From: Kiloniella laminariae
Lineage (GTDB): Bacteria; Pseudomonadota; Alphaproteobacteria; Kiloniellales; Kiloniellaceae
DNA length: 64,000 nucleotides
Reading direction: 5' to 3'
Assembly: GCF_027214005.1 (NCBI RefSeq)
Contig: NZ_JAPWGY010000001.1
Span: forward strand, 434,001-498,000
Numbering within the stretch: the stretch's first letter is position 1; every line of letters begins with the position of its first letter. The notes under the pieces were generated by a model, which was not told the DNA's origin, made no database searches, and saw only the letters and a list, made by a program, of their open reading frames with translations. This document shows positions 41,682 through 50,664 of the stretch, piece by piece. The position numbers were made by a program, and so were the translations under genes.

Positions 41682-42014
41682 ATGTCGGTTTACTGGATGT
41701 TGGGGATTGCCATTGTCTGTGAGGTCATTGCGACCCTGTCGCTCAAGTTAACCGATGGTTTTACCCGCCCATGGCCGACACTGGTGGTCGCGGTGGGGTA
41801 TATCTGTGCGTTTTATCTTCTGTCCCTGGTGACACGCCAGCTTTCGATCGGGGTGACCTATGCGGTTTGGTCGGGCGCGGGGATCGTTTTGACTGCCGGC
41901 TTTGGCATTGTCTTTTTCGGAGAAAAGATGGATCTGGCTGGTGGAGTTGGCATTGCGATGATCATCGGCGGGGTTCTGTTGCTTAATCTGGTATCAAAAG
42001 CGTCAGGCCACTAA
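41682..42014 (+). CDS. SMR family multidrug/guanidinium exporter
   Basis: 110 aa from ATG 41682 (CAGGGGG upstream). Four hydrophobic helices. The essential Glu of the first helix is in GIAIVCEVIATLSLKLTDGF, followed by TYAVWSGAGIVLTAGFGIVFFGEKMD in the third and start of the fourth helix. The pattern is that of EmrE/QacE-type transporters that exchange protons for cationic drugs. It works as a homodimer or with a partner; no second SMR gene is adjacent. Confidence 0.92.
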   Translation: MSVYWMLGIAIVCEVIATLSLKLTDGFTRPWPTLVVAVGYICAFYLLSLVTRQLSIGVTYAVWSGAGIVLTAGFGIVFFGEKMDLAGGVGIAMIIGGVLLLNLVSKASGH

Positions 42015-42028
42015 CTGCAGTGGAGCGA

Positions 42029-42559
42029 TCATAAAGCCAGATGATAGCTGAATTCCTCTGTGTTGCTTTTGTCCTGAAGCTGTCTTGTTACTGGCCCTTT
42101 GGTGAAGCCGTACTTTTCATACAGACGGTGCGCCTTGGTAAAGCGCGTGTCGGTCCAGAGCATCAGTTCCTGCGCAGATGAAGATTTGGCCCGGTTAATG
42201 ATATGATCCAGCAGGCGTTTGCCTGCGCCCTGTCCTCGATGGTTGGGGCAGACATAGAGTTTCTTTACCTCGAGCCGCCCGTCAGCTGTGTTCTGATATC
42301 CGCCAATGCTTGCCAGCACCGTTGGCTGGTTTGAGGGGGTAAGGGCAAAGATTTCGCCACCAGCTTGATCAAAAGCTGTCGCCAACTGTTTCAGGTCACT
42401 TTCTTCTTCCAGATCAAACACCACACCCTGGTCAGTGTATTCTGCGTAACTGCGTTGAACCAGATCGATAGCCGCAGCCGAATCGTTATCAGTTGCCGGG
42501 CGCAGGTGATAGGGCAGCTTGTCAGTGGATAAAGTGGCGTTGGGCATCGTGATTGTCAT
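42029..42559 (-). CDS. GNAT family N-acetyltransferase
   Basis: 176 aa. Acetyl-CoA-binding motif A VKKLYVCPNHRGQGAGKRLLDHII (the Q/RxxGxG/A box), then motif B LMLWTDTRFTKAHRLYEKYGF, typical of the MarR-linked or amine N-acetyltransferase group. Substrate unknown. It faces the SMR gene's end 15 bases away. Confidence 0.88.
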   Translation of the reverse strand: MTITMPNATLSTDKLPYHLRPATDNDSAAAIDLVQRSYAEYTDQGVVFDLEEESDLKQLATAFDQAGGEIFALTPSNQPTVLASIGGYQNTADGRLEVKKLYVCPNHRGQGAGKRLLDHIINRAKSSSAQELMLWTDTRFTKAHRLYEKYGFTKGPVTRQLQDKSNTEEFSYHLAL

Positions 42560-42623
42560 ATGGATGGAGGGAAGGAGGTTGATGGGCCAGCTGAATAATT
42601 GTCTGGAACATATGCGGGGAAGA

Positions 42624-43541
42624 TCAGGAGGCTATTTCAATCCAGTCGGGAAGATGCGGTTGGAGAACGGCTTCTTCGCAAAGCAGTTCAGACTGATCAA
42701 GCACATCAACCCGCAGGGTCGCCAGTCCGATATCTCCGCATAGAGAACGTAATGTGCCAACGGATTTGCCCTGATGGATTATATCGCTGCCGGCTGTCGG
42801 AGCTGGCCCGGAAATCTTAACAGGAATAAGCCGTTTCTTGATCAGGGCACGGTACTTGGTCCTTGCGGTCAGTTCCTGGCCGATGAAGCAGCCTTTTTTC
42901 CAGTCAATAGCATCAAGTTCATTGAATCCGTTTTCGAGCAGGATCGATTTTTCAACATCAAGATCGCGGCTGCCATCCGGAATGCCCAGGCTGAAGCGCA
43001 GTCTGTCATAGTTTTCAAGTGCCCCCTGCGGCAGTTTCAGCTCAAGCAGAAAAGTTTCGAGATGCTGGCGGGGGATGATGGCACGGGCGCCCAGTCCAGC
43101 GTGGCGAGGGTCGATAAAGATCTGACCTTTTGTATCAGAAAATTCGATGATCCGGCTCTGTCCCTTGTTGCAGGATAAGCCGAGTTTTTCCGGAATTCCC
43201 TCGCCGTAAAGTGCCAGTATGACATAGTCATCGACCAGATTTTGCAGGGTGACTTTCGAGCGCATGCGGTAAAGGCTGAGACGGCGTAAAAGATCTGCGG
43301 CGCGGTCCTTCTCGCACTCCAGCAATAATCCTCCTGTTGGGGAGGCGCAGAGGAAAAATTCATGGAGGAATTTCCCCTGTGGCGTCAGGAAAGCGGACCA
43401 GACAGCGCGTTCCAGTGATACTCTGCTGACGTCCTGCGTCACCAATCCTTGAAGAAAAGGAACAAGGTCTTCTCCTTCAAGGGCAAGAATGCTGCGGTGT
43501 TCAAGAGTGATGATTTCTGGCTGGATATTGTGTTGCACCAT
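42624..43541 (-). CDS. ygfZ: YgfZ/GcvT-domain folate-binding Fe-S assembly protein
   Basis: 305 aa from the ATG at 43541; a longer frame reaching 43598 is less likely. The YgfZ signature KGCFIGQELTAR lies near residue 215-226; LEGEDLVPFLQGLVTQDV at the start is the usual GcvT-fold beginning. YgfZ binds tetrahydrofolate and supports repair or assembly of 4Fe-4S clusters, for example in MiaB. Full family length with no truncation. Confidence 0.92.
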   Translation of the reverse strand: MVQHNIQPEIITLEHRSILALEGEDLVPFLQGLVTQDVSRVSLERAVWSAFLTPQGKFLHEFFLCASPTGGLLLECEKDRAADLLRRLSLYRMRSKVTLQNLVDDYVILALYGEGIPEKLGLSCNKGQSRIIEFSDTKGQIFIDPRHAGLGARAIIPRQHLETFLLELKLPQGALENYDRLRFSLGIPDGSRDLDVEKSILLENGFNELDAIDWKKGCFIGQELTARTKYRALIKKRLIPVKISGPAPTAGSDIIHQGKSVGTLRSLCGDIGLATLRVDVLDQSELLCEEAVLQPHLPDWIEIAS

Positions 43542-43699
43542 GCTGTAGAAGTCCGTCTCGAATTTACTGTGTTGATCACGCGGGTTTCTGTCAGGCAAAG
43601 CCGACTGTTCTGCTGTGATATATAAGCTCTTAGAACTGCTGATGAAAGAGGCAGCTTGGCAATAAAGTTTCTGACCCCTATAAACGGAGGCGGAGGACC

Positions 43700-44656
43700 G
43701 TGGTGAGAATATTATTTATTACATCAAACCGCATTGGTGATGCCGTACTCTCGAATGGGGTTTTGCAGTCAATGCTGGAACAGTATCCGGGTGCCCGGGT
43801 CACCGTCGTGGCCGGGGGGGCTGCGACTTCTCTATATGAAGCTGTTCCGGGGCTGGAAGAGATCATTTCCCTGAAAAAACAGAAACATCACATCCACTGG
43901 CTCAAACTGTGGGGAAAGTGCTTCCGGCGGTATTGGGATGTCGTGGTCGATATGCGTCGCTCTGGTGTCAGTTATTTCCTGCTGGCAGGGCGCCGCTTGA
44001 TTGTTCCGGCCAAGGACGAGAAGTTACACCGGATTGTCGAGCTGTCGCGCATGCTGGAGAACGAGACGACACCGTCTCCTGTTGTCTGGACCGATCCACT
44101 GCACGATGGACGGGCTTTTGAACTTGTTCCTACAGGGTCACCTGTTCTTGCGGTGGGACCTGCCGCCAACTGGTCAGGCAAACAATGGCCAATTGATCGT
44201 TTTATTGCGTTGGTCGAGCAACTGACGGGCGATGGCGGGATCTTGCCGGGCGCCCGGTTGGCAATCTTGGCTGCGCCACAGGAGCGTGAGCAGATTTTGT
44301 CGCTTTATTCCGTTTTGCCGCAGGAACGCGTGATTGATCTTGTCGGTCAGGACCTGGTGACCGTCGCAGCATGCCTGCGCCGCTGTGACCTGTTCATCGG
44401 GAATGATTCTGGTCTGATGCATCTGGCAGCAGCGGCGGGAACGCGTACGCTTGGTTTGTTCGGACCGAGCCCGGAATGGCGATATCATCCCTGGGGGGCT
44501 GACTGTGCCTGCGTAAGAACACCTGAAGGTTATAAAGAAATGACCAATCATCCGGAGTTCGATTACAGCCATGGTGTAACGAGCTATATGGAAAGCCTGA
44601 CACTTGAAACGGTCGTTACGGCAGCCGAGGAACTCTATCGCCGGGGGATGAAATGA
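43700..44656 (+). CDS. glycosyltransferase family 9 (heptosyltransferase-like)
   Basis: 318 aa from GTG 43700 with GGAGGACC directly upstream (GTG 43703 is equally possible). N-terminal VRILFITSNRIGDAVLSNGVLQSML is the GT9 nucleotide-sugar fold entry; the C-terminal signature LFIGNDSGLMHLAAAAGTRTLGLFGPS is diagnostic. Members add heptose from ADP-heptose to the LPS inner core. The next gene, a GT2 enzyme, overlaps its stop by 4 bases. Confidence 0.9.
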   Translation: MVRILFITSNRIGDAVLSNGVLQSMLEQYPGARVTVVAGGAATSLYEAVPGLEEIISLKKQKHHIHWLKLWGKCFRRYWDVVVDMRRSGVSYFLLAGRRLIVPAKDEKLHRIVELSRMLENETTPSPVVWTDPLHDGRAFELVPTGSPVLAVGPAANWSGKQWPIDRFIALVEQLTGDGGILPGARLAILAAPQEREQILSLYSVLPQERVIDLVGQDLVTVAACLRRCDLFIGNDSGLMHLAAAAGTRTLGLFGPSPEWRYHPWGADCACVRTPEGYKEMTNHPEFDYSHGVTSYMESLTLETVVTAAEELYRRGMK

Positions 44657-45471
44657 TGGGTGGACAGGAGACTTTGGATAACAGGAAGATTGTTTTGTCG
44701 GCCCTGTTGGTGGTTCATAACGAGGAAAAGCGTATTCGGGATTGTCTGGAAAGGGTGAAGTTCTGTGACGAGATTGTCGTGGTTCTTGACCGTTGTACCG
44801 ATGGTACGAAGGACATCGTGCTTGAATATACGGATCGCCTTGTAGAAGGCGGTTGGCCGATTGAAGGAGATCGCCGGAACGTCGGGAATGCAGCCTGTCT
44901 GGGTGAGTGGGTTCTTGAGATTGATGCTGATGAACATATCCCACCGGAATTGGCACAGGAAATACGGGCGACAGTTGAGCGAGCAGATGCTGATTACTAT
45001 CTGATCCCGGTTGATAACTATGTTGGCAATCATCTGGTACGTTATGGCTGGGGGGCACAGTTCGGCAAATCTTCCGCATCCTGTCTTTGTCGTAAAGGGG
45101 TCAAACGCTGGGGGCTGGATCGTGTACATCCAACGCTGTACTGGAAAGAAGGCGCGCGACGAGGCGAGAAGCTCAAGAAGCGATTGCTTCACTATGTTGA
45201 TAATAATATTTCCGACATGATCCGGCGTTTTGATTCCTATACGACAGCCCGGGCAAAGGATCTGATTGAAAGTGGAAAAATCGGTACAATGCCGGGAAAT
45301 GTCCGTCGGATTTTCAGTCGCTTCTGGCGCTGCTATATCCGCCGCAAGGGATATCGTGAAGGCGGGTATGGCTTTTTGATTGCGACATTTGCCGCACTTT
45401 ACCCGGTTGTTTCTCATATCAAGGCACGATACGAGGCAGAGCAGCTCTTGCCAGAGCACAAGAGAAAATAG
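44653..45471 (+). CDS. glycosyltransferase family 2 (WaaE/KdtX-like)
   Basis: 272 aa. GT-A fold: LSALLVVHNEEKRIRDCLERVKFCDEIVVVLDRCTDGTKDIV, then the metal-binding LEIDADE. The C-terminal half carries a basic, amphipathic segment (VRRIFSRFWRCYIRRKGYREGGYGF) seen in WaaE-type LPS-core beta-glucosyltransferases. The ATGA overlap indicates coupling to the GT9 gene. Confidence 0.85.
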   Translation: MMGGQETLDNRKIVLSALLVVHNEEKRIRDCLERVKFCDEIVVVLDRCTDGTKDIVLEYTDRLVEGGWPIEGDRRNVGNAACLGEWVLEIDADEHIPPELAQEIRATVERADADYYLIPVDNYVGNHLVRYGWGAQFGKSSASCLCRKGVKRWGLDRVHPTLYWKEGARRGEKLKKRLLHYVDNNISDMIRRFDSYTTARAKDLIESGKIGTMPGNVRRIFSRFWRCYIRRKGYREGGYGFLIATFAALYPVVSHIKARYEAEQLLPEHKRK

Positions 45472-45794
45472 TTCTTATTGGTGTGGCGGAAATTTGAAAT
45501 AAATACTGATGGTTGTATTTTTTGCTCGACAAATCTCTCCTGGTAAGGTTACTCTGTGACTAGCATGTTCTTGAACATGAAGCCAAGACTTATTGCCCCC
45601 TTTGCAAAAGGCGCCCCTTGTGGGCGCCTCTTTTTTGTTCGTGTGGTAATCACGTTCGCAGATGCTTATTGCAACACTGTCTGCAGTCGCGGCTGTCTTT
45701 AGTCGTTCTGGATGAACAACGGGTATTTCTGCGGCCCAAAAAATGTTTTTCTCACCGACGATGGATCCAGATCCCCGGTTTTTGGTTTTTATCG
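45472..45794. other. 323-bp intergenic region with one strong terminator
   Basis: Contains the terminator at 45609-45636; otherwise AT-rich sequence and the end of the convergent GT9 gene. No gene is supported. Confidence 0.6.
45609..45636 (+). terminator. intrinsic terminator downstream of the GT9/GT2 pair
   Basis: AGGCGCCC CTTGT GGGCGCCT followed by CTTTTTT: an 8-bp perfect GC-rich stem with a classical T-tract. It ends the plus-strand glycosyltransferase operon, about 138 bases after its last stop codon. Confidence 0.93.
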
Positions 45795-46880
45795 CTAGTC
45801 CAGTTGTGCAGCCGGGAGGGCAGCCGTGACCTCTTCAAGGGTAAGATCCTGCAGGTTATCAGTCTGGATTATCTGGACGTCTGGACCGATTGGCGAGATT
45901 TTGTTGGGGTCCGAGGCTGCAGAAAAAAGAACGACAGTGGGACAGCTTGCGGCAGAGATCAGGTGCATGGGGCCGGTGTCATTGCCAATGGCAAACTGTG
46001 ACTTTCGGGCAATTACAGCAATTTGTTCCAGCGACGTTGCCCCACAGAGATTACGGGCCGCGGGGCAGAGGTCCTTGATCGTGTCGCATTCTGCCTGTTC
46101 TGACGTGCCGCCGATGATGACGGGGGTAATGCCCAGATGGGTCAGGTGATGGGCCAGTTCGGCATAGTTTTCAGCAGGCCAGCGTTTTTGCGGGCGATGG
46201 GCTGCGCCTCCAGGAACCAGCATGGCATAAGCTCTGGGCAGGTGAAGTTCTTCTATTTCAGCCGTAATAAAAGAAAGATCAGGCAGGTGGATATTCTTGA
46301 TCCCTGCGACTTCCAGCTGGTTTTTTTCTCTGACAGCAATATGATAGACCCCGTTCTCCGGCTTTTTGTAGTAGTGAGAACAGCCCTTTATCGTACCGAC
46401 CCACTCAGGTTTTTTCAGAGGAAACAAACGGTAATAAAGATGGCTCCGGTCATTGCGCTGAAGATCATAGACCCGGCTAAAATGCCCTGAGTGTAGATTT
46501 TTACGCAATTTGAACAGAGCAGGAATGTCATAAATTCTAGGCCGCGTATCGATCCAGACAGAGTTAAAACAGCTGCTGGCCCGGGCAAGGGCGGCATAAG
46601 GGGCTGTGGTCAACAGGGTGATATCGGCTTTGGGGTGATGGGCACGTATGGCCTGGAACGAGCGGATCGAGAGCACGAAGTCACCAAAAGCCGAGAGCTT
46701 GATGACCAGAATATGCCTATGGTCATCACTGCCTGCCGGTTGTGGTCCGGGGTCAAAATCCTGGGGAACCATATCCGGGTCTTCCGGTAATTTTTCGGCA
46801 ATCGGGGCGAGCCTGATTGATTTGGCAGAGGCATTCATCTTTTCCTGGCCTTTCTCTCCCCCGGAACGATCAATGGTCAT
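45795..46880 (-). CDS. glycosyltransferase family 9 (heptosyltransferase-like), second
   Basis: 361 aa. After a 55-residue polar, Pro/Asp-rich extension comes HILVIKLSAFGDFVLSIRSFQAIRAHHP, the GT9 entry motif, and later FAIGNDTGPMHLISAASCPTVVLFSAASDP, the GT9 signature. It is distinct from the 43700 protein; ADP-heptose is the usual donor. The N-terminal extension is unusual: most GT9 enzymes start directly at the LVIKLS strand; the first ATG after the extension's start (MNASAKS) may be the real start. Confidence 0.88.
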   Translation of the reverse strand: MTIDRSGGEKGQEKMNASAKSIRLAPIAEKLPEDPDMVPQDFDPGPQPAGSDDHRHILVIKLSAFGDFVLSIRSFQAIRAHHPKADITLLTTAPYAALARASSCFNSVWIDTRPRIYDIPALFKLRKNLHSGHFSRVYDLQRNDRSHLYYRLFPLKKPEWVGTIKGCSHYYKKPENGVYHIAVREKNQLEVAGIKNIHLPDLSFITAEIEELHLPRAYAMLVPGGAAHRPQKRWPAENYAELAHHLTHLGITPVIIGGTSEQAECDTIKDLCPAARNLCGATSLEQIAVIARKSQFAIGNDTGPMHLISAASCPTVVLFSAASDPNKISPIGPDVQIIQTDNLQDLTLEEVTAALPAAQLD

Positions 46881-47366
46881 TACTGCAACTTACCCCTAGT
46901 TATCAGACAAAGAGAGTATATATTCCCGCAAGGGTGCTCGGTCTTGCCCAATTTATTCCAAGATTACACTGAAAGCTCATAACGGCAAAATCGGAAAAGG
47001 AAAACCTTATTTATCAAGACCCTTGAATTGGCATCTGCCGGGTGAATTGGCATCTGTCGGGGAAATCTGGTCCGGGTTTATATGTTAGTTCCAATGAATC
47101 TATGTTGTATCGTTCGCAGATTTGGTGATCGTTATGTGATAATGCAGTTGATGCCGGGGGAGAGGGCATTTTTATCTCTGCCCGGAAGATTTACGCTTTC
47201 TCTATAAGGCCCATGTTTTCTTTCCTGAATAATTCCGTTAAACAAAGGGGCAATAAAAAGTCGGATACAGCTGTCGAGATATCTGAAGGGGAATTAAGGC
47301 TTTGTTATTCCCTTCTGCCAAGGTGGTATTACCGGGATAGAGCAAAGGAAGCAGGAGTAGAGCAGG
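46881..47366. other. 486-bp intergenic region with a short direct repeat
   Basis: AT-rich spacer between divergent glycosyltransferase genes, with promoters presumed at both ends. The only clear structure is the repeat at 47024-47060. A 62-codon frame starting at 47213 has no ribosome site or recognisable features. Confidence 0.55.
47024..47060. repeat. two tandem copies of an 18-bp unit
   Basis: TGAATTGGCATCTGCCGG, one base, then TGAATTGGCATCTGTCGG. Only one base differs between the two. Located about 143 bases upstream of the GT9 start; a regulatory site is possible but nothing else supports it. Confidence 0.7.
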
Positions 47367-48413
47367 TTGCGGATTTTACTGGTTATGGGAGCTGGTGGTG
47401 AGGGCGGTGCAGAAACATTTTTCACACAGCTTGCACTGGCGTTGCACCGGGCAGGAGTCGAGACGCAGGCTGTTATCGGTCCAAACGAGCAACGTTTTTC
47501 GACTCTTCGCAGCAATGGCATAGAAACGCTTGTACTGCCTTTTCGCCAGATTCTTGATTTCAAGACCAAACCGGGGCTTAAAGCCAGAATAAAGCAATAT
47601 CATCCTGATGTGGTTTTGACCTTCATGAACCGGGCCAGCAAGCTTTGTCCAAAAGGTGACTTCCTGCACGTTGCCCGTCTCGGGGGCTATTACAAACTCA
47701 AGAATTACAAAAACTGCGATCATCTGATTGGCAATACCAAGGATATCGTCCGGTATCTTGATCAGGCCGGCTGGCCTGAGGGACGGGCTCATCATGTGCC
47801 CAACTTTGCCTCGGTTGATCGTGATGCCCTTCCTGTGTCGCGGGCTGAACTGGATACACCCGAAGATGTCCCGTTGATCGTTTCACTTGGCAGATTACAC
47901 GAGAACAAGGCTTTTGACATCCTGTTGCAGGCAGCAAAGCTGGAAAACCGCCCCTATATCTGGATTGCCGGGGAAGGACCTCTCCGGGTTGAGCTGGAAC
48001 AGATGGCCCGGGATCTTGATGTGGCTCACAGGGTGCGCTTTCTGGGGTGGCGCAATGATCGCGGTGCTTTACTGGCCACTGCAGATTTTTGTGTTTTCCC
48101 GTCCCGGTTCGAGCCTTTTGGCTCTGTGATGATCGAGGCCTGGGCAATGAAATGTCCGCTGATTACCACCCGGACGGCGGGTCCACTGGAAATCGCGACA
48201 GCCGACAAGGATGCCCTGATGGTTCCGGTCGATGATGCTGAAGCCATGGCGGTGGCAATGACACGGGTGATCGACGAAAAGGGCCTGGCCGAAGGGCTGG
48301 TCAAGGCGGGCTGGGACAGCTATGAAAAAGCCTATACCGAAGAAGCCTGCGTCCAGAACTATATTGATCTTTTTACCAGATTACTGGCTGAGCGAGAGCA
48401 GGTTTTCAGGTAA
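47367..48413 (+). CDS. glycosyltransferase family 4 (GT-B)
   Basis: 348 aa from TTG 47367. The N-terminal MRILLVMGAGGEGGAETFFTQLALALHRAG is the GT4 acceptor-domain start with the GGAE-type loop. The donor domain has PLIVSLGRLHENKAFDILLQAAKL and the EX7E motif in FPSRFEPFGSVMIEAWAMKCPLI. Probably adds a sugar to LPS core or a glycolipid; donor unknown. It belongs with the GT9/GT2 genes around it. Confidence 0.9.
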   Translation: MRILLVMGAGGEGGAETFFTQLALALHRAGVETQAVIGPNEQRFSTLRSNGIETLVLPFRQILDFKTKPGLKARIKQYHPDVVLTFMNRASKLCPKGDFLHVARLGGYYKLKNYKNCDHLIGNTKDIVRYLDQAGWPEGRAHHVPNFASVDRDALPVSRAELDTPEDVPLIVSLGRLHENKAFDILLQAAKLENRPYIWIAGEGPLRVELEQMARDLDVAHRVRFLGWRNDRGALLATADFCVFPSRFEPFGSVMIEAWAMKCPLITTRTAGPLEIATADKDALMVPVDDAEAMAVAMTRVIDEKGLAEGLVKAGWDSYEKAYTEEACVQNYIDLFTRLLAEREQVFR

Positions 48414-48500
48414 GCAAGCTGGTTTTCAGAAATGACTGTTGCCCGTCAGACTGACGGGCGGGATAATAGGGCAGCCTGTTAAGAAAAAGGGACTGTGGTT

Positions 48501-49847
48501 ATGAGCGAGAGTTTTGATCTGGTGATCACGGGGGGACAGGTTGTTACTCCCAATGGCATAGAAGCAATTGATGTCGGGGTCAGAAACGGGCGCATTGCTG
48601 CGCTTGGTGATCTTTCCGGGGCGGAGGCAAAAGAACGGTATGACGCCGCGGGGCAACACGTCCTGCCCGGTGCGATTGATACCCAGGTTCATTTCCGTGA
48701 ACCGGGACTGGAGCACAAGGAAGATCTGGCTTGTGGAACAGCTGCGGCGGCGCTTGGGGGGATCGTTGCAATTTTCGAAATGCCGAACACCCAGCCCAAT
48801 ACACTGGGTGCAGCTGAACTGGCTGACAAACTGGCGCGCTGTGAAAACCGGGCCTGGACCGATCATGCTTTCTTTATCGGGGCGGCGGAAGAAAACGTTG
48901 ATGAACTGGCCGAACTGGAAAGACTTCCGGGCTGTGCCGGGATCAAGATCTTTATGGGATCCTCCACCGGAAGTTTGCTGGTAGAAAAAGAAGAGTTGCT
49001 GCTTCGGGTATTGAAAAACGGCAATCGTCGTTGCCCGATCCATGCCGAAGACGAAGACCGCCTGCGCGAACGTTTTGCGCTGGTCCGTGATGGGGCAGAC
49101 CCGGTGATGCACCCGGTATGGCGCGATGCTGAAGCGGCGGTTATTGCGACAACCCGGATTTGCCGTCTGGCACGTCAGACCGGCCGCCGCATTCAGGTGT
49201 TGCATGTTACCAGTAAGGATGAACTGCCGATCCTTGCGGCGAACAAGGATCTGGTGACGGTCGAAACCACACCGCAGCATCTCACCCTTTCTGCGCCGGA
49301 CTGTTATGAGCGCCTCGGCACCTTTGCCCAGATGAATCCGCCAATTCGTGATGAAGAACATCGGCTGGGACTGTGGGAAGGCATCCGCAACGGGATCGTT
49401 GACGTTCTCGGATCAGATCATGCACCGCACACGATTGAAGAAAAGCAGAAGCCTTATCCAAAATCGCCGTCAGGTATGCCCGGCGTTCAGACTTTGATCC
49501 CACTGATGCTTGATCATGTAAACAAGGGCAATCTGTCGCTGGAACGGCTGGTGGATTTGACGTCCTCTGGTCCGGCACGGGTATATAACATTGCGGGTAA
49601 GGGACGTATTGCCTGTGGTTTTGATGCTGATTTTACCATCGTTGACATGAACCGCGAAGAAACCATTACCAAGGAATGGTTGGCCTACAAGTGTGGCTGG
49701 TCGCCGTTTGATGGTGTGCAGGTCAAGGGCTGGCCGATGGCGACGATCATCCGGGGGACTGTTGTGATGAAAGACGGTGAACTGCTGGGCGATCCCCAGG
49801 GCAAGCCGGTCCGCTTTACCGATACGGAACCCTTCCGGGCTTCCTGA
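48501..49847 (+). CDS. pyrC: dihydroorotase (class I), Gln in place of first metal His
   Basis: 448 aa from ATG 48501 (AGGGA upstream). Amidohydrolase barrel: AIDTQVHFREPG at 59-69, FEMPNTQPNT, CPIHAEDEDRL, LHVTSKDEL, and VLGSDHAPHT with the catalytic Asp. The usual DxHxH metal motif reads D60-T-Q62-V-H64, so the first zinc-binding His is Gln. I recall this DTQVHFREPG form as common in alphaproteobacterial dihydroorotases, so it may be normal for the clade; activity should not be assumed. Next to a MOSC-domain gene, not to other pyrimidine genes. Confidence 0.8.
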   Translation: MSESFDLVITGGQVVTPNGIEAIDVGVRNGRIAALGDLSGAEAKERYDAAGQHVLPGAIDTQVHFREPGLEHKEDLACGTAAAALGGIVAIFEMPNTQPNTLGAAELADKLARCENRAWTDHAFFIGAAEENVDELAELERLPGCAGIKIFMGSSTGSLLVEKEELLLRVLKNGNRRCPIHAEDEDRLRERFALVRDGADPVMHPVWRDAEAAVIATTRICRLARQTGRRIQVLHVTSKDELPILAANKDLVTVETTPQHLTLSAPDCYERLGTFAQMNPPIRDEEHRLGLWEGIRNGIVDVLGSDHAPHTIEEKQKPYPKSPSGMPGVQTLIPLMLDHVNKGNLSLERLVDLTSSGPARVYNIAGKGRIACGFDADFTIVDMNREETITKEWLAYKCGWSPFDGVQVKGWPMATIIRGTVVMKDGELLGDPQGKPVRFTDTEPFRAS

Positions 49848-49866
49848 TCAGGTTGAAAGATATCTC

Positions 49867-50565
49867 ATGACGACGAAGGACCATCATCTTGATGCGATCC
49901 TGATGGGCAGGGCTGTCTCCTTTGGTCCAAAGGGACAGCCAAGCGCCATTGCCAAAACCGCCGTTACCGGCCCGGTCGTTGTCGGCAAACTTGGTCTGGC
50001 CGGTGATGAACAGGCTGATCCCCGGCATCACGGCGGGCTTGAAAAGGCACTCCATCACTACGCCCTCGATCACTACCCGGTCTGGCAAGCGGAAGTGCCC
50101 GATATTTCTGCGGACAGGCTGACAGTAGGCGGCTTTGGCGAGAATATATCAACAACCGGACTGGGTGAGGCAGATGTCTGTATCGGCGATATCTACCGTC
50201 TGGGGACTGCCCTGGTTCAGGTGTCACAGGGGCGGCAGCCCTGCTGGAAACTCAATGTCCGTTTTGGCTGGCCAAAGATGGCAGCTGTTGTCCAGTCCTC
50301 TGGTCGCACGGGCTGGTATTACCGGGTCCTGGAAGAGGGCAGGGTACAGGCTGGTGACAGCTTGAGCCTGATAGAACGGCCTGCCGCGGAATGGTCGCTG
50401 GCAGCTGTGCACAGGGTGCTGTATGTCGATACCCTGAACCGGGAGAGGCTCCAGGCTTTGGCCGGGTGTGAGTTTTTGACCGAGAGCTGGCGCAGCCTGG
50501 CGCAAAAACGTCTGATCCGTTGTGAGGTCGAAGACTGGACACCGCGTCTTCAGACCCCTGATTAA
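49867..50565 (+). CDS. MOSC domain protein (YiiM-like)
   Basis: 232 aa from ATG 49867, 17 bases after the dihydroorotase stop. MOSC core: VVGKLGLAGDEQADPRHHGGLEKALHHYALDHYPVW, GGFGENISTTGL and the conserved Cys in VSQGRQPCWKLN that binds molybdopterin. The C-terminal 50 residues form the three-helix (3-alpha) domain typical of YiiM. YiiM-type proteins reduce N-hydroxylated compounds with a Moco ligand; substrate unknown. Confidence 0.88.
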   Translation: MTTKDHHLDAILMGRAVSFGPKGQPSAIAKTAVTGPVVVGKLGLAGDEQADPRHHGGLEKALHHYALDHYPVWQAEVPDISADRLTVGGFGENISTTGLGEADVCIGDIYRLGTALVQVSQGRQPCWKLNVRFGWPKMAAVVQSSGRTGWYYRVLEEGRVQAGDSLSLIERPAAEWSLAAVHRVLYVDTLNRERLQALAGCEFLTESWRSLAQKRLIRCEVEDWTPRLQTPD

Positions 50566-50664
50566 AAACAGATTTGTGATTCAAGGCCTGTGAGTAAACA
50601 GGTTTTTTTAATCTGGTCTGGCAGGTCAAGAGAAGTGGTGGCTCTTGCGATAGCTGCTTCTCTC

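Noticed and set aside
47213-47401. 62-codon frame upstream of the GT4 gene
   Set aside because: No ribosome site, odd composition, overlaps the GT4 start; no support.
48426-49361. 311-codon open frame antisense to dihydroorotase
   Set aside because: No similarity to any family and overlapped by an unambiguous enzyme gene.
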